Below are positions 11,284 to 22,500 of a stretch of DNA of 64,000 bases, one piece after another (positions within the stretch are counted from its first letter, which is position 1; every line of letters starts with the position of its first letter). Source of the DNA: Rhynchopus sp. YZ270_cl-10 (taxonomy: Eukaryota; Euglenozoa; Diplonemea; Diplonemida; Diplonemidae); assembly GCA_964035575.1 (NCBI GenBank), contig OZ037857.1, positions 1,302,001-1,366,000 on the forward strand. Direction: 5' to 3'. The notes under the pieces are model-generated. The model was not told where the DNA came from. It did not search any database and was given only the letters and a program-made list of their open reading frames with translations. The position numbers and the translations under genes were made by a program.

Positions 11284-11431
11284 GGTGATGATGGTACTAA
11301 GGTTTTTGACGATATAACATGGGACATGCTTCGTGACATGCTTTAAACATAACATGCATATGTCATGTAATATGACATGCAAGCATGTAATATAGCCTGT
11401 CATATCACCAAAAAACCTTAGTAGCATCACC
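11284..11431. mobile_element. Inverted-repeat element with CATG-rich interior
   Basis: Imperfect inverted ends share GGTGATG, TACTAAGGTTTTT and GATAT in order over about 40 bases. The interior holds many ACATG/CATGT words in both orientations. I could not define a target duplication, so the superfamily is open. Confidence 0.45.
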
Positions 11432-11559
11432 ACCTCGCAGTACCTGCTTATCGGGGTGCCCCCTCCCCCTCTCTGATTTCATCATATTACTTCGATTTAA
11501 AAAAAATGGAAAAGAGCAAAAGGGTGGCAAAAATAACATCGTTCTTTCTCTACCAACAC

Positions 11560-11656
11560 AATGAAGTAAATGTGGTTTTACTTACGGTTTCACCGTTGGA
11601 TTGCAACAGTGAAACTACAAAGTAAAAGCACGAACAGCAAGTCATTTACTTCACCG
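11560..11656. mobile_element. Small MITE, GGTGAAGTAAATGACTTG family
   Basis: Inverted ends are built on GAAGTAAATG / CATTTACTTCACCG with paired inner words TTTTACTT and GTTTCAC. A related element with the same ends lies at 34540-34646. A TA follows the right end; the left flank is degraded. Confidence 0.42.
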
Positions 11657-12555
11657 TAATGAACCACCCACACATACACACCCCCCATCCCCTGCAAATG
11701 TTTCTTGTCTTTGTTCAAGTCCTTTTTCCTTCAAAAAAGGCATTCCTTTAATACCTTTGGTGTACCCCTCTTGCAACACCAATTTTTCTTTTCCTAGGTG
11801 GCTAAGCACGAGAGGCTTAGGTTCATCATATACACACTTTGTTCTTTTACCCCTCTGTTTCCTTCATTCTGTTGTGGGGCAACGTGCTGGAACTGTGCAT
11901 ATTGGGAGGTAGACCAAGGCCAGATGCCAAACGAAAACACAAAACCCAACACGCCGTTTACGTACAAATGCTTGTATACCTCTTTAAAATTGGACATTTT
12001 TTGTCCACCTGGTACTTAGTACGATGCAATAATTGTACATTACGGTATTTACCCACACAGTAATAATCTCTGTAAGGTGTCTAAGATGCCACAAAAAAAA
12101 AAACGCAGTGTTTCCCCTATGTCCTGTTTGGACAGTACCCTTTTGCGATTTCAAATTAAGGAGCAGACACAACTATATTTTTTGTTCAAGGTGATCATTG
12201 CGAGGGCTTGGGATCATCTTACAAACCTTTGACACAAACTTTTTTCTCGACACAGCAAAAAAGAAACAATCAAATTGCTATCGAAAAAAAAACTAAATAC
12301 GGGGTGTGTTGTGGATATGGGGTCCTGGAACTCCCACCCTAGAAAAAATAAATCTACAACACGCCCCACTCTGCTTTTCTGCAGCTATGCGAAACACGCT
12401 CTTGGTACGCTGCCAGAACCACTGAGCACATCTTTTCTCATATGACAACAACACCCTACGTGGAGATCACACACACACTGTATCTATTTAGTATTTCAAA
12501 AAAGTGGACACCTCCCGCACTCCACACCAAAATTTTCAAAAAAAAAAAAAAAAAA

Positions 12556-12626
12556 CAGTGGAGATTGCACAACTGTGTCAACACAACCGAGGCAACTACA
12601 CTACTCCAACAATTTATCAAAAAACA
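12556..12626 (+). repeat. Dispersed repeat GTGGAGATTGCACAACTGTG family
   Basis: The unit reads GTGGAGATTGCACAACTGTG, then CAACACAACCGAGG and ACTACACTACTCCAACAATT. Further copies lie at 12919-12986 and 29137-29205, and 3' parts at about 59540-59572 and 60712-60745. The 29137 copy is interrupted in its A-rich tail by the Mutator-like element at 29212. The unit is not recognised. Confidence 0.55.
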
Positions 12627-13069
12627 CAATAAAACGTTACATGTACCTTGTGGTGTGACCCACAAGAGATCAATCATCATCATCTTCCCTTCCCTATCGC
12701 TGTTTTGTATACTCTAATATTTGCCTTCAAGAAAGACATCAATAGTACAGTATTTTTTTGGTGTGTTCTGGCCAGGCGTTTGATTGGGATACAGACAGCC
12801 AACTCCCCTCCCCCAGCCTCGAAACGAATCACCCCCACGGGGAGGAAAAAAGGACAGTAAAAGGCATACCCTAGGTTCCCATCAAGGGTTCGTGGGGGAT
12901 GGGCCATCCTATAAAAAAGTGGAGAGTTGCACAACCTGTGGCAACACAACCCGAGGCAAACTACACTACTCCAACAATTTATCATAAAAAGGGTTGATCC
13001 GTAGTGAATCTTCCAACTTTAGTGCAATTCAAAAAGATCTGTATTACCGGGGGTTTCCTTTTTTGTATA

Positions 13070-13367
13070 CCGACCCTCCCCCGTGAAATTGTCCCCCCCC
13101 TCCAACCCCCTTGAAATTGTCCCCCCCCTCCAACCCCCTTGAAATTGTCCCCCCTGGGGGAAAAAGTGAGGGGGGGGACAATATCACGTACGGCAAAAAG
13201 GGGGGACAATTTCTCGTACTGTAGGGGGGTGGCCGTTTTGGTGTGAAGAAGGGAGAGCAAAGGTTGTCCCCGCGACTCCCTTGAAATTGTCCCCCTGCCT
13301 TGAAATTGTCCGTCGGGGCAAAATACCGGTTTTTGGGGGGGGGGACGATTTCACGGGGGAGGGTCGG
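13070..13367. mobile_element. TA-flanked C-rich element with minisatellite core
   Basis: Inverted ends CCGACCCTCCCCCGTGAAAT and its complement (one mismatch) are flanked by TA on both sides (13068-13069 and 13368-13369). The interior is an array of CTTGAAATTGTCCCCCC units, three in the left half and two in the right, plus inverted GGGGGACAATTTC copies. The end sequence itself is a variant of the internal unit, so the array probably grew from the terminal repeat. Confidence 0.55.
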
Positions 13368-13449
13368 TACTACAAAAAATAGCAACTCTCATTGAAAACT
13401 GGCAACACCTTTTGTTGTCTATAGCCCATTAAAAACTTTTTGTCTATGC

Positions 13450-13791
13450 ATGTCAAACCCAAAGAATAAAATACCAGAGTGCGGCAAGCCGCTCTCGAAG
13501 AAACAAAACGACAAATTAGAGTGCATCCTCAGGGTGTGCACTATTTTAAAAAACCGTGAAAAAAAGAACGCAGAAATGAAAAGGCTTTTGGCCAACATTG
13601 AGTCAGACCCTAATTATCCATCTAGGTGGGTGATCAGGGGATTGTCGACACAGCAAAAAAATATATTGTGGAGCTCATCCTCAGGTTTCTACACCGAGTT
13701 TTCACACAAAAAAAAAAAAAAACAAAATAAATCCCCTGTCAGTGCAAACCAAGAGAGAGCCCCCCGCACCCTTTTCTCCTTCCCCTTATGA
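13450..13791 (+). CDS. Hypothetical small Lys-rich protein, doubtful
   Basis: An ATG-started frame gives 113 residues. The first 75 have protein-like composition (CGKPLSKKQNDKLECILRVC, then NREKKNAEMKRLLANIESD). The last part is translated poly-A and loses that character, so if real the gene is probably spliced near 13680 or is a fragment. There is no family match I recognise. It could equally be a chance frame. Confidence 0.22.
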   Translation: MSNPKNKIPECGKPLSKKQNDKLECILRVCTILKNREKKNAEMKRLLANIESDPNYPSRWVIRGLSTQQKNILWSSSSGFYTEFSHKKKKKQNKSPVSANQERAPRTLFSFPL

Positions 13792-14964
13792 GTATTCGAT
13801 AGATGTGTGAGAGGTGTCGTCATCTGTCAACTTTTCTTCAAAAAAAAAGGTGACCAAGCAACGTGAGGCTTAGGTGCATCTTATATCCTTTTCTTTCTTC
13901 TCTAGTTCGAAGTGTTGTCTCTATTTTTTTCAGAGCCCTATCCGTTACTCAATTTTTTTGCATTTTTTTTTTTTTTTTTTTTTTTTTTTGGTCACGTTTG
14001 TTCGGTACTGTTTATAACGTTATTTTTTGATGAATATGAGATGGGATTCATCTAGAATGTTCTTTGTTTTCTTCTTTTGTGGAATGACCAGAATTGGGTG
14101 ATCTATGAACAGGGGGAGAGAGATTTTTTTAGTAGCTTCTCTCAATAGCGTTCTCACAGACTCTCACAAAAGCTCTCACAGCCTTTGTTGCGTGTCTCAC
14201 GGAGACGATCATAGATGACCCAACAATAAAGCCGGGGTTTTCGGTGTCAGAATTTTATATATAACGACGAAAAATACGCCCTGCGAAATATTTTTTTGCA
14301 AGGAAACTAAGAGAAGCATTGGGTATTAGTGCTTTCAAAACATTTTTTGTTTGCCACCTCATGAAGGAGGAAATAGAAGCAAAGCATTTTGAACGTTGCA
14401 GTTCGGGACGAACCTCGCTGCAGAGCCACTCCTCACCAAAATAGGTTGGGGTGTGTACGTTTCATCACAACCTCTCCCATGGGGGGAGTTTTTTTTCCTC
14501 CGCGTCCTGATTGTTAAGTTTCTATTTCTTTGCATTTGCACTTTCAACTTCTCTTTTTTTTTTCTTTCCTCTTTTTTTGTTAGACAGTCTGCGAGACATC
14601 CGTTTTCAACTTTTAGGATTTTTTTTTTCCTTCTCCCTTCTCCCCCTTCCGTTCTGTGAGGGAAATAATTAAAAAATATCTTCTTCGTATCAGTAGGGTT
14701 TTTTTTCTTCCCTAAGCTTTTCATTAAGCCTGGGTTTGGAACATTACATTGTTTATAGAATGAATGCGTTGAAGGGATTTATAGGTTCGTCCAAAGCTTT
14801 TTTTTTTTCTCTTTTTCTCAAAAAATATAGAAAATTGGAGGAAAAGACTGCTGGCGTTGCTTTATTTGCGTAAAGAAGGACGCTTTTTTGGTAGGGTTCA
14901 GTCTCTCATATATCCCTGCTTAGGTTAAGGGTCTAAAAAAAGCTAAACAAACACAAAATATATA
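13792..14964. other. Gene-free stretch
   Basis: The stretch contains a dispersed motif copy at 13851-13888, a run of about 28 T at 13962-13989, a TCTCACAGACTCTCACAAAAG microrepeat near 14152-14180, and a TTTGCACTTTCAACTTCTC word at about 14533 shared with another dispersed family. No gene is seen on either strand. Confidence 0.5.
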
Positions 14965-16322
14965 CATAGCGCTCTAATTAGAGTATTAGGGTATAATTAG
15001 AGTCTGGGATTTTGGGCCAAGTCAGTTAGAGTCCAGTTAGAGTATAATTAGAGTCGCTTTTCTTCAATTAGACTATAATTAGAGTGCAGTTAGAGCATAA
15101 TTAGACTCTAACTACACTCTAATTATAGTCTAATTAGAGTAAAACAACAGGCTTCTTGTAGGTACAAACGCCGTAAGGAATCGGTTCCCATAAGGTTCCT
15201 CTGTACCCAGGTGCCCAGGTACCCACATAGCTGAAAATAAGACTTGGGGAACCGAGTTCTCAGCCGGACTGGGACACAATATGTGAAGGCGCTGTGGGTC
15301 CGCCTGAAAGCGGGTCGGGGACCCGGTCGCGGGAGGGTGGGGGCCTAGTCCTAGTCCTAGTCCTACTGTACCTAGTACCCAGTACCGGGACCCGGCTTAT
15401 TCTCAGCTATGGGTACCCAGGTACTCAAACCCGCGCAGTGGCACATGCCCTCAAGTGTGAGTGACCCACACATTAGGGAATGCGATGCAAAAACTCTGTG
15501 TGCACCTTCGGTGCAACGCCGCAGACAGGCCAAGCAGCGTTGGACTCAGAGGAATGCCTGCTGTGCAGGTATCAAACATGAGAACCAACTCCCAGCAACA
15601 AGGGGCGCCTTTTGGCGGGCGTTGTTGAAGGTGTTTGGGGTGCAAAATTTTCTACAAATGTTGATGCGCGGGTACAGAAGTGGTGTCTTGTTCTTTCATC
15701 TGTAGGAATGTAAATGTCAATCGAATTTAACTACCACTAAGGGGTCGAAGAGGTAATCTCAGTATCAACGGCTGTGTTGACGGGAAATCTATAGCGAGCA
15801 TACGTTCATTTCATCCGAAGAAATACTACTTATGAACCCAGGAGAGATCCAAACCTGAACGCGCTGAACAACTACCCGCGATTGACTTAGATGTTATACC
15901 AAAGAGAATTCATAACAAAACAACACCCTGCCCCATACACTAAATAGCCATGCTTCAAGTGCATGCCCCTGGGCCAAAATTCCTGTGCTAAAAAAGGCAA
16001 CAAGACCATCCACAAGGAGTGTGAATTGTGCACTGGTTTTCTGGGGGAACAAACAATATTTTCTTGTGTCTGGTTCTCTGCAAGCAGAGAACAGACTTTC
16101 TGGATTACAAAATCGAATTTCTTGCACTAGCTATGCCCCCTGGGTTGATGGCTATAGCATTGGTTGATGTGCCCCTCTTTATTGACCCTCTTATAAGACT
16201 CTAATTATACTCTAATTAGAGTCCAGTTAGAGTATTAGAGTTCAGTTAGAGTTTTAAAGACTCTAATTATACTCGAACTGCCGACTCTAATGATCTAATT
16301 AGAGTCTAATTAGAGCGCTATG
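14965..16322. mobile_element. 1.36-kb TA-flanked element with TCTAATTAGAG arrays at both ends
   Basis: Inverted ends CATAGCGCTCTAATTAGA are flanked by TA (14963-14964 and 16323-16324), a Tc1/mariner-type signature. Inside each end lies an array of CTCTAATTAGAGT-type units (about 14971-15141 and 16197-16316) in mixed orientation. The middle holds a nested inverted repeat at 15214-15422 and an ATG frame at 15409-15705 of 98 residues that I do not recognise. No DDE transposase was seen, so the element is probably non-autonomous. Confidence 0.55.
15214..15422. repeat. Nested inverted repeat inside the 1.36-kb element
   Basis: CCAGGTACCCACATAGCTGA + AAATAAG on the left pairs with CTTATTCTCAGCTATGGGTA + CCCAGG on the right. 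The interior contains CCTAGT repeats near 15350-15375. It may be a separate small element that inserted into the larger one; flanking duplications are unclear. Confidence 0.4.
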
Positions 16323-16446
16323 TATAAAAATAGCAAAAACAAAGAGTACAAACATAACAAAAAACATTTTCAAAATCCCTTATTAGGCTATGTTATTGTT
16401 GACCTCTTTTATGTGTTCAAGACAAGGCTTAGGCTCCTCCTTTATA

Positions 16447-16533
16447 CCTACTCCCACCTGATTTTTTACCCCGCGTACAGAAAACGGTCCAATACGGTCC
16501 TATACGCGGGGGTAAAAATCAGGTGGTACATAG
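16447..16533. repeat. Short foldback, CCACCTGATTTTTTACCCCG
   Basis: CCACCTGATTTTTTACCCCG at 16454 pairs with CGGGGGTAAAAATCAGGTGG ending at 16526, around a 30-base loop holding a direct repeat of ACGGTCC. It probably derives from a small DNA element. No gene is associated. Confidence 0.45.
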
Positions 16534-16740
16534 CGTAGCTGAAAAAGGAAAAAATAGTTCCCTCCGATACGGTCGTCAATCTCCTCTCTCCAACAGGGGT
16601 AATTGGGAAACGAAAAAACTTTTTTTCCCCCTTTTACTTACCTATCAGAGTTACTATTTTTGGAGCTGTATGTGTATCTTTCAACTTTCTTTCCATATAG
16701 GAGGGGAAAAGGGGGAACAATAACACACAAAAAAAGTATA

Positions 16741-16795
16741 TAGTACTAGTGGATCGCATCCTCGGGTGTCTTACGCTAAATACAACCAAGTTTTC
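16741..16795 (-). repeat. Dispersed motif (ACTTGGTTGTATT), inverted copy
   Basis: Read on the minus strand this gives AAAACTTGGTTGTATTTAGC followed by a degenerate form of ACCCTAGAGTGTGCTCCAC. Better copies are at 36893-36943 and 37674-37732 (+ strand), and another inverted one at about 2397-2440. The 37674 copy lies about 50 bases before a gene's ATG. Confidence 0.4.
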
Positions 16796-17258
16796 AAAAA
16801 AAAAACCCAGAAACACTATACCCCCCATTCCCTAACTCAGACTCTGGCTTTCAACGCTTTGAGAGCTTTAAAAAAAAATTGCACTTATCCCCTCATCCCT
16901 TTTGATTCCTTTTCTCTACATAATTCTATCTAAAGGCAGTTTCGATGCACCCTCGCTGGGTTGTTGACAGTGGACTGCAGTTCTCTTCGACACCGTGGAC
17001 ATATTCACTACATTCAACTCACGGTCGGATATGATGTCCAGGTGCACATCCTCCCTCATTGATCTGATGCATATCAGTGGCCTCTTCAATCTTCGGATTG
17101 CCTTCGAAAAGAAGTTCCTGACCTAGCCGCCGCTTGCGCCCACTCCACATCGTGTTGGAAGGGGGGTCTTGCCACCCATCCTTCAAGAGAGAGGCTGTCC
17201 TTCGGTCCTCCTCCTCCTCTTCTAACGCTCCCCTTACCCGAAACCACAGAATGAAGCA

Positions 17259-18681
17259 ATGGCATCGATTCTCAATGCCGCAGACGGCAAAGCGGCAAGG
17301 TTGCTTCTTACACATTACGGCAAACCCGTAACCTCCACGCAACGTCTCAATGCTGGTGAGCTGGACGCAATGCGGCGGGACATCCAATGGATAGTCACCC
17401 GCCTCATTGAACGGCGTGTTTCGATTGGTCAGAAGACGTTCACTACTGCAGTTGACGTCTTCCGACAACACGGATCTTATGGCAATGCGCGACAGATGTT
17501 CGACAAAATGCGAGCTGTGGGGGTCCTTCCAGACAACAAAGCATATGACGCTGTTCTGTCTGCGTGTGTCGTGGATCCAACGCATTTTCATAGGTATTTG
17601 GAGGAAAAGCGGAAGGCAGGGTTTGGGGTGAGTGGTGCAGAGCTGTTTCTTCATCTGCAGATGTTGTCGTTTACGAAGATGGGTGCGCGGGCAGGGCATT
17701 CCGTGGCGAAGGAGATGGAGGAGGTGCTGGCGGCAGCGGCGGCAGGGGGTGTGACACCGGATGCATACCACTATGCTAAGGTGTTCCTGCTCTGCGACAC
17801 TCTCAAGAGCGCGCTCGCACTCCTCCGCGCATCAGCCATGAGGCAGGCCCTCCTCGAGAACAGCAACGTCCTGCTCGCACTCATGAAGGTAGCCGCAAGA
17901 GAAGGCAACGTCTCGCGCACAGAGCACTTCGCAAAACGGCTGAAAACGTTAAAAATGGGGGAACCGATTGTACACACACGGAGTATGTCTTTTTTTTTTT
18001 TTTGTTTCAAATTTGCATCAGATGCGAAATGGCATTTATACCCAATTCTATCCAAAGGTGCGTATTTCAATTTGGAATTCTCAGAGACAAATATTATTCT
18101 TTAATTTTCCATCACCTCTAACAGCCCTCGCCCTCGCACTGCGCAAAGCAGGGAGTCACATTAAATCCGAAAAAGTATGGCTGAAGTACGACGACGCACT
18201 TCTCACAACTCCATCACACCAACCTTACGGCGTATTGGACGTTGCCGAGCGTCTTGCGAACCTTGCGTATTTGCCACCAAACGGTGCACTGCTTACACAT
18301 GCGTGGAAGGTGTTCCTTTTGGTCGACAACGCGCCCTCAGGGGGCAACGCGCGAGGTGCGGATGTGTACGAAGCGATGGCGATGTTGCTGAAGACGTATC
18401 CTCCAGAGACTGCAGGGAGGTCTGCGCGTCGCCTACAAGAGTTGATGCAGAAGCGGCAGGCAGTGCCGTCTGTGGTGGTGCGGGAGACGCTCGCAGCTCT
18501 GTTAGCAGCGCATGGCGATGTAGCAGTTGTCCCGTCCTTCACACACATCGATGTGGAAGCAGAGAACGCAAACGAACACCCCAACCTCGCAACCCTCCAA
18601 TCAGACCCCTCGCTCTCCCACGAAGCCTCGCTCACAACGCACCCCCGCTCGCACGAAGGGTGGTCCGGGGATTGGTTGTGA
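17259..18681 (+). CDS. Pentatricopeptide repeat (PPR) protein, 2 exons
   Basis: Exons 17259-17982 and 18125-18681 join at GTATGT...CTAACAG in frame and give 426 residues. Helical-repeat signatures typical of PPR proteins are clear: FTTAVDVFRQHGSYGNARQM, then FDKMRAVGVLPDNKAYDAVL and AAAGGVTPDAYHYAKVFLLC. PPR proteins bind organellar RNA in a sequence-specific way and act in editing, splicing, stability or translation. No DYW, SMR or nuclease domain is visible. I see no clear N-terminal targeting peptide, although the start (MASILNAADGKAARLLLTHY) is compatible with one. The C-terminal 50 residues are acidic and His/Ser-rich. The start codon is the first in-frame ATG; an upstream ATG at 17251 is in another frame. 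Confidence 0.8.
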
Positions 18682-18772
18682 AGCATTTTCGAAGAATTCG
18701 AGGGGGGGGGCTGTTGCCTCCCCTCCCGGGTTGAGTGTTTTGTTTATTTGTTAATTTTTTTTCAAAGTTGAC

Positions 18773-19355
18773 CAGGGGTTAAGTTAGGGCGGGTTTCTGG
18801 GTTTTCAAAACCCGGTTTTCGGGTTTTCGGGTTTTTCAAAAAAAAAAAAAAAAATTGGAATCTGAAAAAAAAAAAAAAAATCCAAATTTTTGGGTGGTGT
18901 AGGCTGGGAAGGTGGGGTAGGGGTGGGGGCGGAGCCCCCTCCCGCCCCACCCTCTAAGAAAAAAAATATCCTCCCGACCCAAACAAACCCCCCGTCAGAA
19001 CTGGGAATTATTCATATGAAGAGGCAACAGGGATCTCTGGCGAACTTCGGGTTCAGTACTAGTGTTGCGAGAGTGCGGATGAGGCAGGAAGTGGGAACTG
19101 AGGTTGGTCAAAATTGTTAGGACAAATCCAAAAATCCCCAGGGTCCCCCCATTTTTTGGTGGGATTTTTGAACTTTGCCCAAAAATTGCGGAATTTTTTT
19201 TCCGCTCGCTACGCTCGCGGAGGTGCACCTTAAAAATTTTCCCGCTCGCTGCGCTCGCGGAGGGAATGGGTTATTTTTCGCAAAATCCAGAAAAGCCGAT
19301 AAAAACCCAGAAAACCCGACTCAGCGAGAAAAAAAAAAAGCTAACTTAACCCCTG
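18773..19355. mobile_element. hAT-like element between the PPR and cadherin-like genes
   Basis: Inverted ends CAGGGGTTAAGTTAG / CTAACTTAACCCCTG bound 583 bases. A perfect 8-bp target duplication AAGTTGAC flanks both sides (18765-18772 and 19356-19363). The interior has GGTTTTCGGGTTTTTC-type repeats near the left end and two copies of the palindromic word CCGCTCGCT(A/G)CGCTCGCGGAG at about 19202 and 19241. No transposase is present. It lies about 180 bases upstream of the next gene's ATG. Confidence 0.75.
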
Positions 19356-19543
19356 AAGTTGACCTTCAGAAAAAAAAAATGTTGAAAATATTTTTTTGAC
19401 CTTTTTTATACCCCCATCAACCAAAACCCCCTACAGAACAAAATATACACCCTCCCCCATCGATGCTATCACACTAAAAGAGTTTTTAAAAAAAAACTCT
19501 TCTCTCCCCCTTTCCCCCTCTCCCTCCCTCCCTCCCTCTCCCT

Positions 19544-22500
19544 ATGTCTTCGAAGGTAGTGTTGCTCTGTGTCTTCGCTGTGGGATGTTGCGGACAGGAG
19601 TTTGGATATGAATTTCAGTTCGGCAGAGACGGGGAGGCGTTGACCCATGTACAAACCAACCCGATGATTGTAGGAAATCACCGCCCCGGGTTTCGTCTGT
19701 CGCTTACTGGAGGTGCGGTGACGGTGAAGGAGGACTCTGGTCCTTATCGTCTTGGGCAGCAGTTTGCAACTGATATTGAGGACAACAATGCGGACACCCA
19801 GGGCATCCAATTCGAATGCAGAAACGACAACGAAGAGCTTTTCACTACCAAACCCGACATTGTCGGCTGCATCAAAAACTTCTGCGTTGGCACCACCGAT
19901 GTCCCCGAACGGTCTGGCACCTTGGTGTTTACCCCCAAAACCGACCGTTTTGGGTCAGCCACGGTGACATGCTATGCGCTTGACGATGGAGTTCCATTTC
20001 CTGTCTGCGACGGACCGATCATGCCATGCACGCTCATTGCCTGCGACGTCAACACCCTGCAGCCCTGCAACCAATCCCCTCCTGTTGAATTCGAAATCAT
20101 CATCACCCCTGTCAACGACCAACCAGAATTCGTCCATGCTGGCGACATTGAAAGCCCCGAAGACACTGCGCAATGCATCCTCAACTGGGCAACCAACGTC
20201 CACGCTGGAGGATGGGAAGAAGGCTATGGTCTACAAGACCCTCAAGAGCTCCGTTGGGACATCCAAACTGACAACCCAACGTTGTTCAAAACACAACCTT
20301 ACATCCGGTACACCCAAGGCGCGACAACAGGTGACCTCTGCTTCACCCCTGCAGACGAAATGACCGGTGTCGCCACAGCGCAGATCTACCTCACCGACAC
20401 CGGAGGAAGGCTTGACGGAGGTGTCGACGACAAACCACCAGAGACCATCACCATCACCATCACCGAGGTGAACGACCCCCCTACCTTCACCCCAGGAGAA
20501 CTCAAGGTTGCGGTCAACGAAGATGCCGGCCCAGTCGACATTCCGTGGGCCACTAAAATGTCTCCAGGACCTGCGGCGGAGATTCGCGCAAAACAGCAGC
20601 TCGACAAATTTGTGATAACCTTTGTGAACCCTGCGCACAAGGCGTTGTTTAAGATTGAACCGACGATTAGTGTGTTAACAGGGCATCTTCAGTTTGAACC
20701 GGAGGATGATGCGAATACGTTTGGCATTGATTGTGCGGTGATTGTGTATCTGCTTGACGCAGCGCTGCCTCCTGACGTTCCGATGCAGTCGGTAAAGCCG
20801 TGGCCGGTGCTGCACATTGAGATTACTCCGGTGAATGATCCGCCGTCGTTTGCTCCGCCGCAGCCGCAGAAGGATGTAACAGTGTTGGAAGGGCAGGGTG
20901 TGGTGGATATGCAATGGGCGAAGGATGTGTGCATCGGCAAAAAGGTGCCAAACTGCGTGGTAAGCGAAGCCTACGCAGGCGGGGAGAACCAAAAGATCTA
21001 CTTCGAACTCAGCGCGACCAACAAACAGCTCTTCTCCTCCCTCCCGCAGATCGATGCTAATGGGAAACTCACCTTTCAAACCGCAGAGGATCAAGACGGT
21101 GTCAGCTCTGTCACTGTCAAACAATTTGACACCGGCCCTGCACCGAATGAAGGCCCATCCGTCAACTTCGTCATCACAATCCTCCCTGTCAACGACCCAC
21201 CAATCTTCCAGACCACCACAGTCTTCATCGAAATCGACGAAGACGCAGAACCAACAACATTCCTTCGTGTCCTCGAGAGAGTTTCTCCTGGACCAGAAGC
21301 GGAATGGAACCAGCTTTTAACAGCGATAGTGGAAGCAGGAATTCCAGAATATTTTGTTGATACTCCAGAATTTCAATTTAAAACGCAACATATGGGGCCG
21401 ACCTATGCTGATATGATTATCGCACCAGAAGCGAATCGATTTGGTTTCACGAATATTACCTTCAAAATTAAGGATGATGGTGGTCTGGAAAACAGCATTG
21501 AATGGGAGGCCGAGGTGCAGAAGGATGCGGCAGGGAGTATTGGGGTGACCTACAGTGATGTGGATGTGGTTCGGGTGGATCCAGATGGAACGGCGTTTGC
21601 GGCTGGGGTGAGGGTCGGGATGAAAATCAAAAAGGTGAATGGTGCTACCGTCTCCAATGAGCGTCTGATCACTGAAGAGCTTCTTACTGCACCGGATAAC
21701 GCAAAGTTTAAGATGATCATGCAAAACGGTACTGATGTGACGTATGGACCACCTATCCTGGTTCATATCAAAGCGGTGAACGACCCCCCAGAGTTTCTCC
21801 GTGGTGATGATATCGAGGTTGTGGAGGATACCCCAGCTTCTCTCGCGGTGTTTCAAAAATGGGCGCATAAAAACCATCCTGGACCATATGAAGAAACCAT
21901 GCAGCGTTTGATTTATAACATAACGTTCAAACCCGATACAGCATTGATTGCCCCGTTTATTGCAATAAACGATGAAGGGGATCTGAATTTTACGCTTGCG
22001 CCGAATTTTTTTGGGGTAATTGAGGTGTCGGTTCAGGTGAACGATGTTGATGTTGCAGCACCGACAGTTCCGTTGTCTGCGTGGAGTGAGGCGCAGATGT
22101 TTCAAATCAAGGTGCTTCCCGTGAACGACCCGCCTCTTTTTGAGATCAGCACCGCCCCGTTGGAGGTTTACTATTGTCCTCCCGCAGATGTGCAGTTGAT
22201 TGCAAATTGTACACGAGACTATCCAAATTGGGCACGTCTGTTGAAGCCTGGGCCTGACAATGAGGCAGATCAGAGGTTCGATTTTACGTTAACGCCCGAT
22301 GCGGCACATCAAGCAGATTGGTTGGATTTGTTCGAACCACATCACTTTCCGACTGTATCGCGGTTGGGCACATTGCATTTTACGTTGAAAAGAGGTGCGC
22401 TACCAGCAGAGTTTCCGAATGTGCTTACAGAGAAGCATAGTATCATCAAAATGCAGCTTGCCATGCACGACGACGGCGGGATAGCAAACGGAGGTCTTGA

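Noticed and set aside
15409-15705. 98-codon frame inside the 1.36-kb element as a transposase
   Set aside because: It shows no DDE or other catalytic pattern, is too short, and begins within a nested inverted repeat.
17019-17771. 250-codon minus-strand frame over the PPR gene
   Set aside because: It is the antisense shadow of the PPR exon; the + strand has PPR repeats and correct splicing.
21317-22105. 262-codon minus-strand frame inside the cadherin-like gene
   Set aside because: It is rich in His, Arg, Asn and Cys, typical of antisense translation, whereas the + strand shows regular VNDPP repeats.
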